From positions 1 through 58,503 of the forward strand of contig JALEVQ010000102.1 in NCBI GenBank assembly GCA_022788205.1: 58,503 nucleotides of DNA, in the 5' to 3' direction. Position 1 is the stretch's first letter. Every line of letters begins with the position of its first letter. The notes under the pieces are model-generated. The model saw only the letters and a program-made list of their open reading frames with translations. It had not been told where the DNA came from and did no database searches. Both the position numbers and the translations under genes were made by a program. Shown here one piece after another: positions 27,661 to 35,643 of this stretch. Origin of the DNA: Robinsoniella sp. GTDB taxonomy: Bacteria > Bacillota > Clostridia > Lachnospirales > Lachnospiraceae.

Positions 27661-28664
27661 AAGAACAAAATAAGAATAAAGTGAGACGAAAAAAAGGAAG
27701 TTTGAAACAAAAAGAAGCTCTGATGGGATATCTGTTCATACTGCCGTGGCTTATCGGAGTTCTGATCTTCGTGCTGCGCCCGCTTGTACAGTCCTTTGGA
27801 TTTGCTCTCAGCAAGGTGAAGATGACACCGAAAGGAAGAATTTCCACTTTCATCGGTCTGCAGAACTTCACACAGATTCTCCAGGAAGATGAGACTTTCC
27901 CGACAGAACTGGGAGCTTATCTGATCAAGACCATCATTGCGGTGCCGGTGATCGTGGTGTTCGCTCTGATCATTGCATTGCTGTTAAACAGTAAGATTAA
28001 AGGAAAAGGAGTTTTCCGTCTGATCTTCTTCCTGCCGGTGATTATCGCCAGCGGTCCTGTTATGACACAGCTTGTGGATCAGGGAGCCGGCTCCATCCCA
28101 TCGATCAATACTTCGGCGATCAGCTCGATGATCTCGTTCCTGCCCGGTATCCTGGAGGATGCGATCATGAGTGTGTTTGAGAATATTGTCATGTACCTAT
28201 GGTATTCCGGGGTGCAGATCTTGATTTTCCTGGCGGCAGTGCAGAAGATCGATACGTCTCTGTACGAAGCCGCAAAGATGGACGGCGGCTCCACATGGGA
28301 GTGCTTCTGGAAAATCACACTGCCTACCATCAAGCCGATGATCCTGTTAAATGCTGTCTACACAGTTGTATTTCTCTCTAACAATGAGCAGAATACGATC
28401 ATCACTACCATCAAGGATGCGATGTTTGGAACGACAGGAAGTAAGGGATATGGATATGCCTCTGCGATGGCATGGCTGTACGCTCTGGTTGTGACCCTTT
28501 TAGTGGCTGCTGTGGCTGCATTCCTTGTGATGAAGAAGGATGTCTACCAGAAACAGGCAAAGAAAGTCAGAAAAGCACAGAAGAAAGAAGAACGTCTTCT
28601 GAAGAAACTGGAGAGAAGGGGGGAGAAATATGAGCAGCAAAAACTCAAAAAAGCAGCAAGGTAA
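27657..28664 (+). CDS. Carbohydrate ABC transporter permease (second set, MalF type)
   Basis: 335 residues, six helices. Begins KQKEALMGYLFILPWLIGVLIFVLRPL; EAA loop SLYEAAKMDGGSTWECFWKITLPTIKPMI. It has a long basic tail (KKDVYQKQAKKVRKAQKKEERLLKK) with coiled-coil character. Overlaps the DUF5696 gene by 4 bp and the next permease by 35 bp. Part of the second importer with the binding protein at 29743. Confidence 0.92.
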   Translation: MKEQNKNKVRRKKGSLKQKEALMGYLFILPWLIGVLIFVLRPLVQSFGFALSKVKMTPKGRISTFIGLQNFTQILQEDETFPTELGAYLIKTIIAVPVIVVFALIIALLLNSKIKGKGVFRLIFFLPVIIASGPVMTQLVDQGAGSIPSINTSAISSMISFLPGILEDAIMSVFENIVMYLWYSGVQILIFLAAVQKIDTSLYEAAKMDGGSTWECFWKITLPTIKPMILLNAVYTVVFLSNNEQNTIITTIKDAMFGTTGSKGYGYASAMAWLYALVVTLLVAAVAAFLVMKKDVYQKQAKKVRKAQKKEERLLKKLERRGEKYEQQKLKKAAR

Positions 28665-29622
28665 CGCAGTCGCTGCCAGACGAAAATTTGACCGCTACAA
28701 ACTGAAAAAATGGATTTTTGGTTCCAAGGATGAACAGGGAGCAGGAAAGAGTCTTGTGATCTATATTTTGCTGATTTGTATCGGGTTTGTATATCTCTAC
28801 CCATTGCTTTATATGATCAGTAAGAGTCTGATGACAAGAGCAGATCTGCTGGACAGCTCTGTGAGCTGGATCCCGAGCAGCTTCTATATTAAAAACTATG
28901 TGGACGCATTCACCAGCATGAATTTTGTCAGAACGTTCTGGCAGTCTATCGTGGTGGCAGGGCTTCCGACACTGCTGAACATGGTGATCTGTGCGATTGT
29001 CGGCTATGGATTTGCGAGATATGAATTTCCTTTAAAGAAAGTGTTCATGGGAATTCTGATCGTCTCTTTCATTATCCCGCCGCAGATCACGATGATGCCG
29101 AACTATCTGCTGTACAATGATCTGGGAATTCTCGATTCCTTAAATGCCTTTTTGCTTCCGGCATTGCTTGGGCAGGGTCTGAAATCACAGCTCTATATTT
29201 TGATCTACTATCAGTTTTTCAGACAGATCCCACAGGTTCTGATTGAGGCTGCCAAGATCGATGGATGCGGTCACTTTAAATCCTTCTTTAAGATTGCCAT
29301 TCCATCTGCCGCACCGGCGATTCTGGTCGTATTCTTGTTCTCACTGGTGTGGTACTGGAATGAGGCGTATCTGACACAGCTCTATGTGTGCGGTGTGTTC
29401 GGAGATGGATTCTGGAATACTCTGGTGGTTGCATTGAAAGGATTTAACGACAGTTATACAGCGTCTGGTGCCTCCGTGACAGGAGAGACGATGGGGAGTC
29501 TGAACGAAGGTATCAAGATGGCAGCGACGATGCTGAGCATTTTGCCAGTACTGCTTCTGTACTTTGTACTGCAAAGACAGTTCGTGGAAAGTGTCGACAG
29601 AACAGGTATTACGGGTGAATAA
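28630..29622 (+). CDS. Carbohydrate ABC transporter permease (second set, MalG type)
   Basis: 330 residues, six helices. GAGCAGGAAAGSLV-like basic N-terminus, then the helix SLVIYILLICIGFVYLYPLLYM; EAA loop QVLIEAAKIDGCGHFKSFFKIAIPSAAPAI. The start at 28630 lies 35 bp inside the previous gene, preceded by AAGGGGGGAG, so translation is coupled. Partner of the permease at 27657. Confidence 0.92.
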   Translation: MSSKNSKKQQGNAVAARRKFDRYKLKKWIFGSKDEQGAGKSLVIYILLICIGFVYLYPLLYMISKSLMTRADLLDSSVSWIPSSFYIKNYVDAFTSMNFVRTFWQSIVVAGLPTLLNMVICAIVGYGFARYEFPLKKVFMGILIVSFIIPPQITMMPNYLLYNDLGILDSLNAFLLPALLGQGLKSQLYILIYYQFFRQIPQVLIEAAKIDGCGHFKSFFKIAIPSAAPAILVVFLFSLVWYWNEAYLTQLYVCGVFGDGFWNTLVVALKGFNDSYTASGASVTGETMGSLNEGIKMAATMLSILPVLLLYFVLQRQFVESVDRTGITGE

Positions 29623-29656
29623 TCATCCTAATATAAAAAGATGCGAGGATTCAAAA

Positions 29657-29691
29657 GTCATGATTTCCCGCCGAAAACAGGAAATCGTGAC
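29657..29691 (+). other. Intercistronic hairpin before the second binding protein
   Basis: GTCATGATTTCC (29657-29668) pairs with GGAAATCGTGAC (29680-29691), one G-T wobble, 11-nt loop, no T-run. Such hairpins between permease and binding-protein genes often stabilise the binding-protein message. Confidence 0.5.
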
Positions 29692-29742
29692 CTTAGGATC
29701 CACAACATGATGAATTTTTAAAATCAAAAGGAGGACGAAAGT

Positions 29743-31221
29743 ATGAAAAAGAAAGTGTTAAGTATGGTAATCGCAGCTTCCATGATCGCAGGTGTGATGG
29801 GAGGATTTACCTGCAGTGCAGCCAGCGTGGAGCCAAACGATGTTGAGACGACAACAGCAGAAGACGGACTGCCGCCGATGACAGACGAAGAGATCGAGCT
29901 GACGTACATGAACTTCGATAACAAGGTTCTGACGAATTATCTGGCTGAGAAATTCATGGAGAAATATCCAAACATCAAGGTAAACGTGATCTATGAGCCG
30001 GCAGGAGCTACCTACAATGATACACTGCTCAACCTGGTGAATACAGGAAAGACACCAGACTGCTTCATGATCCTTGGAAACTGCGATTTTGCATTGTCCA
30101 ATTATCTGCTGGGCGACATGACAGAGTACTGGGAGAACGACCCGGAAAATCAGAATGTTCTGCCATCCATCAATGGCGCAAAACTGGGATATTATGGAAC
30201 AGATTATAAGCTTGCCACACCGATGAAATTCTTCCCGGATGCAATCTATGCAGATATGGCAGTGTTTGAGAAGTTGAACGTACAGATGCCAAGAACAGAC
30301 TGGACATGGGATGAGATGATTCAGGCATTCAAGAATGTGACTTCCCCAGATCAGGGAATCTATGGATTTAACCAGTTCCACTCGATCGTAACATATTATC
30401 CAGTGGCAGCAGATCCAGACTGCATCGGTGAGTTTGGATGGGACGGAGAGAGCTTCCACATGGAAAACTGGGCAGTCGGCGTGAACACACTGGGCGAGCT
30501 GATGAAAGGAAAATATCGCGCACCGATGACAGAAGAAGAGATCGTTGCATGGCTTGGATCAAATGAGTGGGCAGGCGCTTCAGGAAAGATCGGATTCCAG
30601 ATCGATGCATTCTGGACATACCTCAATCTGTTTGACACAGACGAGTACCGCGAGAAAGGAATCGAGATGGTTCCATACGCAACTCCGAGTGTAGAGGGAA
30701 GCGATGCAAAATACAAATTTGGTGTGCTTGACTTTGGCGGAATTTCTTCTGGAACAGAACATCCAAGAGAAGCTTATGAGCTGTTGAAATTCATGGGCTG
30801 GGGTGTTGACGGCTGGAGAGAAAAAGTGGAAGCTTACAAGACACTGGTAGATGAGGAAGCAGGCATTGAAATCTACAAACAGTCTATGCCAGTACCGCTG
30901 ACCATGGATGAGGAGATCTGGACAGAAATGCAGACAGCATTCTTCCCGACTTTAAAGAAAGCAGAAGCAGATCAGACAGAGAAAGATAAGAAATATGGAC
31001 AGTACTTTGATGATTACTTCGACCAGGTAAAACAGGGTGTTATCCCATTCGGTGACTGCCAGATTCCGGGATTTGCAGCATTTGTTGGTCCAGATGGTCC
31101 TTACGCAGGTGTAGAGGATTCTGTATTCAACGGCGAAAAGAACGCAAGTGACTGGGTAACAGAGCTGGAGAACAAAGCAAACGAGTATAATCGTCAGGCA
31201 ATGGAAGAGATGATGTATTAA
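29743..31221 (+). CDS. Extracellular solute-binding protein, carbohydrate ABC importer
   Basis: 492 residues, normal size for family 1 binding proteins. Signal peptide MKKKVLSMVIAASMIAG, cleavage near CSAAS. Family features: EIELTYMNFDNKVLTNYLAEKFMEKYPNIKVNVIYEPAG and YADMAVFEKLNVQMPRTDWTWDEMIQAFKNVT. AAGGAGG precedes the ATG at 29743. With the permeases at 27657 and 28630 it makes a second, separate importer; the ligand is probably an arabino-oligosaccharide or arabinose. Flanked on both sides by hairpins, as is common for highly expressed binding proteins. Confidence 0.9.
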   Translation: MKKKVLSMVIAASMIAGVMGGFTCSAASVEPNDVETTTAEDGLPPMTDEEIELTYMNFDNKVLTNYLAEKFMEKYPNIKVNVIYEPAGATYNDTLLNLVNTGKTPDCFMILGNCDFALSNYLLGDMTEYWENDPENQNVLPSINGAKLGYYGTDYKLATPMKFFPDAIYADMAVFEKLNVQMPRTDWTWDEMIQAFKNVTSPDQGIYGFNQFHSIVTYYPVAADPDCIGEFGWDGESFHMENWAVGVNTLGELMKGKYRAPMTEEEIVAWLGSNEWAGASGKIGFQIDAFWTYLNLFDTDEYREKGIEMVPYATPSVEGSDAKYKFGVLDFGGISSGTEHPREAYELLKFMGWGVDGWREKVEAYKTLVDEEAGIEIYKQSMPVPLTMDEEIWTEMQTAFFPTLKKAEADQTEKDKKYGQYFDDYFDQVKQGVIPFGDCQIPGFAAFVGPDGPYAGVEDSVFNGEKNASDWVTELENKANEYNRQAMEEMMY

Positions 31222-31231
31222 AAAAGTTTGC

Positions 31232-31269
31232 ATTCATTCAAGAACGCCATGTGGCGTTCTTGAATGAAT
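31232..31269 (+). other. 17-bp perfect hairpin after the binding-protein gene
   Basis: 31232-31248 is fully complementary to 31253-31269, loop ATGT. No T-run follows, so partial termination or 3'-end protection of the binding-protein message is likely, with read-through to the GH43 gene. Confidence 0.55.
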
Positions 31270-31311
31270 CCATCAAAGTGCGGTCAGAGCAAAGATAGTT
31301 AGGAGGGAATT

Positions 31312-32292
31312 ATGGAGCAGTCATCACAGATTCGCAAAACAGCATACAACACACCATTTATTTTGCAGCGCGCAGACCCTTATGTTTATCGGCACACGGA
31401 CGGAACGTACTATTTTACTGCATCTGTTCCCGCATATGATAGGATTATTCTGCGATGTGCAGGCTCGATACAGGATCTCCAGGGGGCAAAGGAGAGGACA
31501 GTCTGGACAAAACATGAGAGTGGTCCGCAGAGCAAGCATATCTGGGCACCGGAAATTCACTGCCTGGGAGGAAAATGGTATATCTACTATGCGGCGGGTG
31601 AAGTGGAGGATGTCTGGAAAATCAGACCGTATGTGCTGGAATGCCAGGGACCCGATCCGATGGAGGACGATTGGATTGAGCTTGGCATGATGCAGGCGGC
31701 AGATGACGATGAATTTTCTTTTCAGGATTTTTCATTGGATGCCACGGTCTTTGAACATGAGGGAAAATATTATTATGTGTGGGCAGAGAAAGTGAGCGTG
31801 GGGCGAAAAATTTCCAATCTTTACATCGCAGAGATGGAGAGACCATGGAAATTGAAGACGGCACAGGTGCTGCTGACAACACCGGATTATGAATGGGAGA
31901 GGCATGGCTTTTGGGTGAACGAAGGACCTGCGATCCTGAAACATGGAGATTATATATTCCTGACTTATTCCGCAAGTGACACGGGGGCACATTACTGCAT
32001 GGGCATGATGTGGGTTCACAAAGATGCGGAGATTCTCGATCCGAGAGCATGGAAGAAGAGCCGTTGGCCGGTTGTGCGCACGGATGAGGAAAAAGGAATC
32101 TATGGACCGGGGCACAATTCCTTTGTGAAGGCGGAGGATGGAGAGACGGATCTGTGCGTCTACCATGCGAGACAGTACGCAGAGATTACAGGAGATCCTC
32201 TCTATGATCCAAATCGCCATGCAATGTTAATGAAAGTGGAGTGGAAGGAAGACGGAATGCCAAAGTTTGACTTCCAAAAACAGAGATCTTAA
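31312..32292 (+). CDS. Cytoplasmic arabinan-type glycosidase, GH43
   Basis: 326 residues, no signal peptide. GH43 single propeller: Asp22 in QRADPYVY (base), Asp143 in SLDATVFE (pKa modulator), Glu204 in WVNEGPAIL (acid), plus IWAPEIH. The layout resembles subfamily 26 exo-alpha-1,5-L-arabinofuranosidases; the subfamily is an inference. It would shorten imported arabino-oligosaccharides inside the cell, complementing the GH51 and GH127 enzymes. AGGAGGG precedes ATG 31312. Last gene of the long transport operon. Confidence 0.85.
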   Translation: MEQSSQIRKTAYNTPFILQRADPYVYRHTDGTYYFTASVPAYDRIILRCAGSIQDLQGAKERTVWTKHESGPQSKHIWAPEIHCLGGKWYIYYAAGEVEDVWKIRPYVLECQGPDPMEDDWIELGMMQAADDDEFSFQDFSLDATVFEHEGKYYYVWAEKVSVGRKISNLYIAEMERPWKLKTAQVLLTTPDYEWERHGFWVNEGPAILKHGDYIFLTYSASDTGAHYCMGMMWVHKDAEILDPRAWKKSRWPVVRTDEEKGIYGPGHNSFVKAEDGETDLCVYHARQYAEITGDPLYDPNRHAMLMKVEWKEDGMPKFDFQKQRS

Positions 32293-32465
32293 GGAAGGAA
32301 GCGGTATTTCTTTGTGAACGATGTGCGTGACGGCGCAAAGATATACCGCACACATAACTTTGACCCTTCAAAGTGAGGAACTTCAGCGTGGTGTTCTTCA
32401 CAGGGCGTGGGATTTTGAGAATACAGCGATGTCCCTTGTAATTTCAGGTTATTTAAAATCTGGAC

Positions 32466-32494
32466 TTGCATATTGGGGCAAATTCATTTATAAT
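32466..32494 (+). promoter_or_regulatory. Promoter of the regulator/GH51 operon
   Basis: TTGCAT (32466-32471), 17-bp spacer, TATAAT (32489-32494). The stretch 32293-32465 before it holds nothing I can name. About 180 nt of untranslated leader follow. Confidence 0.7.
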
Positions 32495-32498
32495 TAAT

Positions 32499-32514
32499 TT
32501 TAGAAAAATCTAAA
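32499..32514. promoter_or_regulatory. Palindrome TTTAGAAAAATCTAAA (copy 2), operator-like
   Basis: Identical to 16691-16706. It begins four bases after the -10 box, across the expected transcription start, the classical position of a repressor operator, and one more base pair (A/T) extends the arms. The first gene downstream is an HTH regulator, so autoregulation is likely. Confidence 0.65.
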
Positions 32515-32681
32515 ATATTATAGAGGTTTCTTTTTGGTCGGACATACGGAGGCGGATACCTTAAGAATACTATGGCGGAGGCAACTGGACGTCATAGAAT
32601 GAGGGATGGAATGGAGAATGTGCGGAGTATACGGTACTCTTGCATGTCCACTTTACAAGGTACCTGGAAAGAAGGATGGAT

Positions 32682-33602
32682 ATGCTGTATGTAAAGCATC
32701 TAAAAGAAGGGGTCAAACTTTTCAAGGCTCTCGGGAGTGAAGTGAGAGTCGAGATTATTCAGCTGTTGTTAGAAAAAAAAGAAATGAATATGAATGAGAT
32801 TGCATCCAGTTTAGGGATCACAAACGGAGCACTGACAAGCCATATCAAAAAAATGGAAGAGTGCGGACTGGTGAAGATCATGACAGACAGCCAGGGGCAT
32901 GGAAATGAAAAGAAATGCCGGGTCAATGTGGATCGGATTTTGATCGATGTGGAGCCGGTCGATGCGGAGGACGAGCGCAATATTTACAACGTAAATGTCC
33001 CGATCGGGCACTTTTCAGACTACTCGGTGTTCCCGACATGTGGTCTCGCCACGGAGCATGAGCTGATTGGTACGGTCGATGATCCGAGATATTTTGCGTA
33101 TCCAGAGCGGATCAATGCAAAGATCATCTGGTTTACGAGAGGGTATATCGAGTATATCATCCCGAACCTTCTTCCAGCCTCACAGAAAATTGATCAGATT
33201 ACATTGTCTTTTGAGATCAGCAGTGAGGCACCAGGCGTCAACAGCGACTGGCCTTCAGACATTACTTTTTTTCTGAACGATACAGAGATCGGCACATGGA
33301 CAAGCCCGGGAGATTACGGAGATGTGAAGGGTATCTTTACACCGGATTGGTGGTTCCCAAACTGGAATCAGTATGGACTCTTAAAAATGCTGGTGATCAA
33401 CAAGAAGGGAACATTTTTGGATGGATTGAAAATCTCTGACATTACGAGTGACTATTTTGAACTGAATTATAAGAGCATGATACGCTTTAAGATGATGGTG
33501 AAAGATGATGCCCGCAATGTGGGAGGTTTGACGATTTTCGGAAAAGAATTTGGCAATTATAACCAAGATATACAAGTCAGAATTAACTACAGTCCGATGT
33601 AG
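32682..33602 (+). CDS. ArsR-type HTH regulator with large sensor domain
   Basis: 306 residues. Residues 1-75 are a winged HTH of ArsR type (FKALGSEVRVEIIQLLLEKKEMNMNEIASSLGITNGALTSHIKKMEECGLVKI). No metal-binding Cys set is present. The rest, about 230 residues, is a separate beta-rich domain (WPSDITFFLNDTEIGTWTSPGDYGDVKGIFTP; WWFPNWNQYGLL) that I do not recognise, with aromatic residues that could bind sugar. ATG 32682 is chosen because AAGGA lies 5 nt upstream; ATG 32676 is an alternative. Its own promoter carries the 16-bp palindrome. It precedes the GH51 gene and probably controls the arabinan locus. Confidence 0.8.
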   Translation: MLYVKHLKEGVKLFKALGSEVRVEIIQLLLEKKEMNMNEIASSLGITNGALTSHIKKMEECGLVKIMTDSQGHGNEKKCRVNVDRILIDVEPVDAEDERNIYNVNVPIGHFSDYSVFPTCGLATEHELIGTVDDPRYFAYPERINAKIIWFTRGYIEYIIPNLLPASQKIDQITLSFEISSEAPGVNSDWPSDITFFLNDTEIGTWTSPGDYGDVKGIFTPDWWFPNWNQYGLLKMLVINKKGTFLDGLKISDITSDYFELNYKSMIRFKMMVKDDARNVGGLTIFGKEFGNYNQDIQVRINYSPM

Positions 33603-33656
33603 GGAAAACACAGGGATTATAAAAATTTCGAAGTGCAGGAGAGGAATACTAGAGCG

Positions 33657-35168
33657 ATGGCTAATCTGATTATTAATCCGAATAAGAAAGTAAGTAAAAT
33701 TAATAAGGAAATTTATGGACATTTCTCAGAGCATCTGGGAAGATGTATCTATGAAGGAATCTATGTAGGAGAGGATTCTCCGATTCCGAACAAAAATGGA
33801 ATGCGCACCGATGTTGTGGAGGCACTGAAAAAAATCAAGGTTCCGGTGCTGCGCTGGCCGGGCGGATGCTTCGCGGATGAATATCACTGGATGGACGGAA
33901 TTGGTCCAAAGGAAAACAGAAAGAAAATCGTCAACACACATTGGGGCGGTGTTGTGGAAGACAACAGCTTTGGAACACATGAATTCTTCGAGCTGTGCGA
34001 ACAGCTTGGATGTGAGGCATATGTCAATGGAAACCTGGGAAGCGGAACCGTCCGCGAGATGTCAGAGTGGGTGGAATATATGACCTTTGAGGGCGTTTCC
34101 CCGATGGCAGATCTGAGAAAGAAAAACGGCAGAGAAGAGCCGTGGCATGTGACGTATTTTGGCGTGGGAAATGAAAACTGGGGATGCGGCGGAAATATGA
34201 ATCCTGATTTCTACGCAAATGAATACCGCAGATATCAGACCTATGTCAGAAATTACAAGAAGGATCATCATATCCAGAAAATCTGCTGTGGCGCAAACGT
34301 GGATGATTATGAGTGGACGAGCGAAGTGCTCAAGACATGCTTCAATCACTCCCCGGAAGAAGCGCACGGATTTATGGATGGATTGTCTCTTCACTATTAC
34401 ACACATCCGGAAGGATGGAAAATCAAGGGAAGTGCCACCGATTTCGATGAGGCATGCTGGTACAAAACCCTTTCAAAGACGCTGTACATGGAGGAATTGA
34501 TTGAGCGCCATGGGGCAATCATGAATGCCTATGACCCGGAAAAGCAGATCGGTCTGATCGTGGACGAGTGGGGAACGTGGTATACGGTGGAGCCGGGTAC
34601 AAATCCAGGATTCCTGTATCAGCAGAATACGATGCGCGACGCTCTGGTGGCAGGAATTAACCTGAATATTTTCAACAAACACAGCGACCGCGTGAAGATG
34701 GCGAACCTGGCACAGATCGTCAACGTGCTGCAGGCGGTGATTTTGACAGAAGGTGCCGATATGATTTTGACACCGACGTACCATGTGTTTGACATGTACA
34801 AGGATCACCAGGATGCGATGCTGGTAGAGAGCTCGATCGAGACGAAAGAAATCGGAATGGACGAGGAATATATGGTTCCAAACCTGACGGAGTCTGTATC
34901 AGAGTCTGCTGACGGATCTTTAAATATTACGATTACAAACCTGTCACTGGAGGAGAGCTATCCGATCAAGGCGACAATCCTGGACCGCAAAATTTTGGGA
35001 GTCACAGGAGAGATCGTGGCAGGGCAGATGAGAGATAAGAATACGTTCGAAGAGCCAGAACAGGTAACGGTCAAGAAGTTTGAGAACATTGAGATCACAG
35101 AGAGTGGACTGAAATTCACCATTCCGCCTTGCAGTGTGCTGCATTTGCAGGTGAGAGAAAACGCTTGA
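33657..35168 (+). CDS. abfA: Alpha-N-arabinofuranosidase, GH51
   Basis: 503 residues, intracellular, normal length. Typical GH51: [23 protein letters not shown] near the start, [14 protein letters not shown], the acid/base Glu173 in GVGNENWG and nucleophile Glu304 in [14 protein letters not shown]. Releases terminal alpha-L-arabinofuranose from oligosaccharides. Start ATG 33657 fits the family N-terminus, though AGGAGAGG is 12 nt upstream; a GTG at 33633 is less likely. Downstream of the regulator, 55 nt apart, and co-transcribed. Confidence 0.93.
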   Translation: MANLIINPNKKVSKINKEIYGHFSEHLGRCIYEGIYVGEDSPIPNKNGMRTDVVEALKKIKVPVLRWPGGCFADEYHWMDGIGPKENRKKIVNTHWGGVVEDNSFGTHEFFELCEQLGCEAYVNGNLGSGTVREMSEWVEYMTFEGVSPMADLRKKNGREEPWHVTYFGVGNENWGCGGNMNPDFYANEYRRYQTYVRNYKKDHHIQKICCGANVDDYEWTSEVLKTCFNHSPEEAHGFMDGLSLHYYTHPEGWKIKGSATDFDEACWYKTLSKTLYMEELIERHGAIMNAYDPEKQIGLIVDEWGTWYTVEPGTNPGFLYQQNTMRDALVAGINLNIFNKHSDRVKMANLAQIVNVLQAVILTEGADMILTPTYHVFDMYKDHQDAMLVESSIETKEIGMDEEYMVPNLTESVSESADGSLNITITNLSLEESYPIKATILDRKILGVTGEIVAGQMRDKNTFEEPEQVTVKKFENIEITESGLKFTIPPCSVLHLQVRENA

Positions 35169-35172
35169 TCAG

Positions 35173-35472
35173 ATGGAGCAAGAAAACGGAAAGAGACGGG
35201 AAATGTTTCGGGAGACGGGAGGAAGGCGCCCGTGCCGGAAGTGTCTTCTGATCGAGGTGGAGGATGAGGCGTATGAGGAAAGTATACAGAGATATCTCTC
35301 AAACCTCGCCGAAGATCAGAAGGCTGACGAATCTTTGTATCAGCAAAGACTGATGCAGTGTCAGAAATGTGAATATTTGTATGCTGGTATGTGCAGACTG
35401 TGCGGGTGTTACGTGGAAGTGCGGGCGGCACAGAAAGGAAGAAAATGTCCGGATGTAAAGAGGCGATGGTGA
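35173..35472 (+). CDS. DUF6171 family small cysteine-rich protein
   Basis: 99 residues. Cys pattern: CRKC near residue 21, then CQKCEY, CRLCGC and a late CP, the shape of the DUF6171 family, suggesting two zinc sites. Function unknown. Four bases after the GH51 stop, with no ribosome site of its own, so probably translationally coupled. The terminator stem overlaps its last codons. Confidence 0.65.
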   Translation: MEQENGKRREMFRETGGRRPCRKCLLIEVEDEAYEESIQRYLSNLAEDQKADESLYQQRLMQCQKCEYLYAGMCRLCGCYVEVRAAQKGRKCPDVKRRW

Positions 35473-35494
35473 TGGTCTCTTTACATCTTTTTTT
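35452..35494 (+). terminator. Terminator of the regulator/GH51 operon
   Basis: GATGTAAAGAG (35452-35462) with CTCTTTACATC (35477-35487), 14-nt loop, then seven Ts. The stem starts within the DUF6171 coding end. Confidence 0.85.
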
Positions 35495-35501
35495 ATTTCT
35501 T

Positions 35502-35530
35502 TTGCAGACACATAAGGGATGTAGTATAAT
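35502..35530 (+). promoter_or_regulatory. Promoter of the lectin-domain protein gene
   Basis: TTGCAG (35502-35507), 17-bp spacer, TATAAT (35525-35530). Confidence 0.65.
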
Positions 35531-35643
35531 AGAAGGGTATCATGGGGTGAAATACTTTTGCCCCCGATATCATATCGATAGAAAGAGAAAAAGAGGACCG
35601 ACGGGAAAGAACGGCGGTTGCCTCAAGAGAAGGGAGAGATGAT

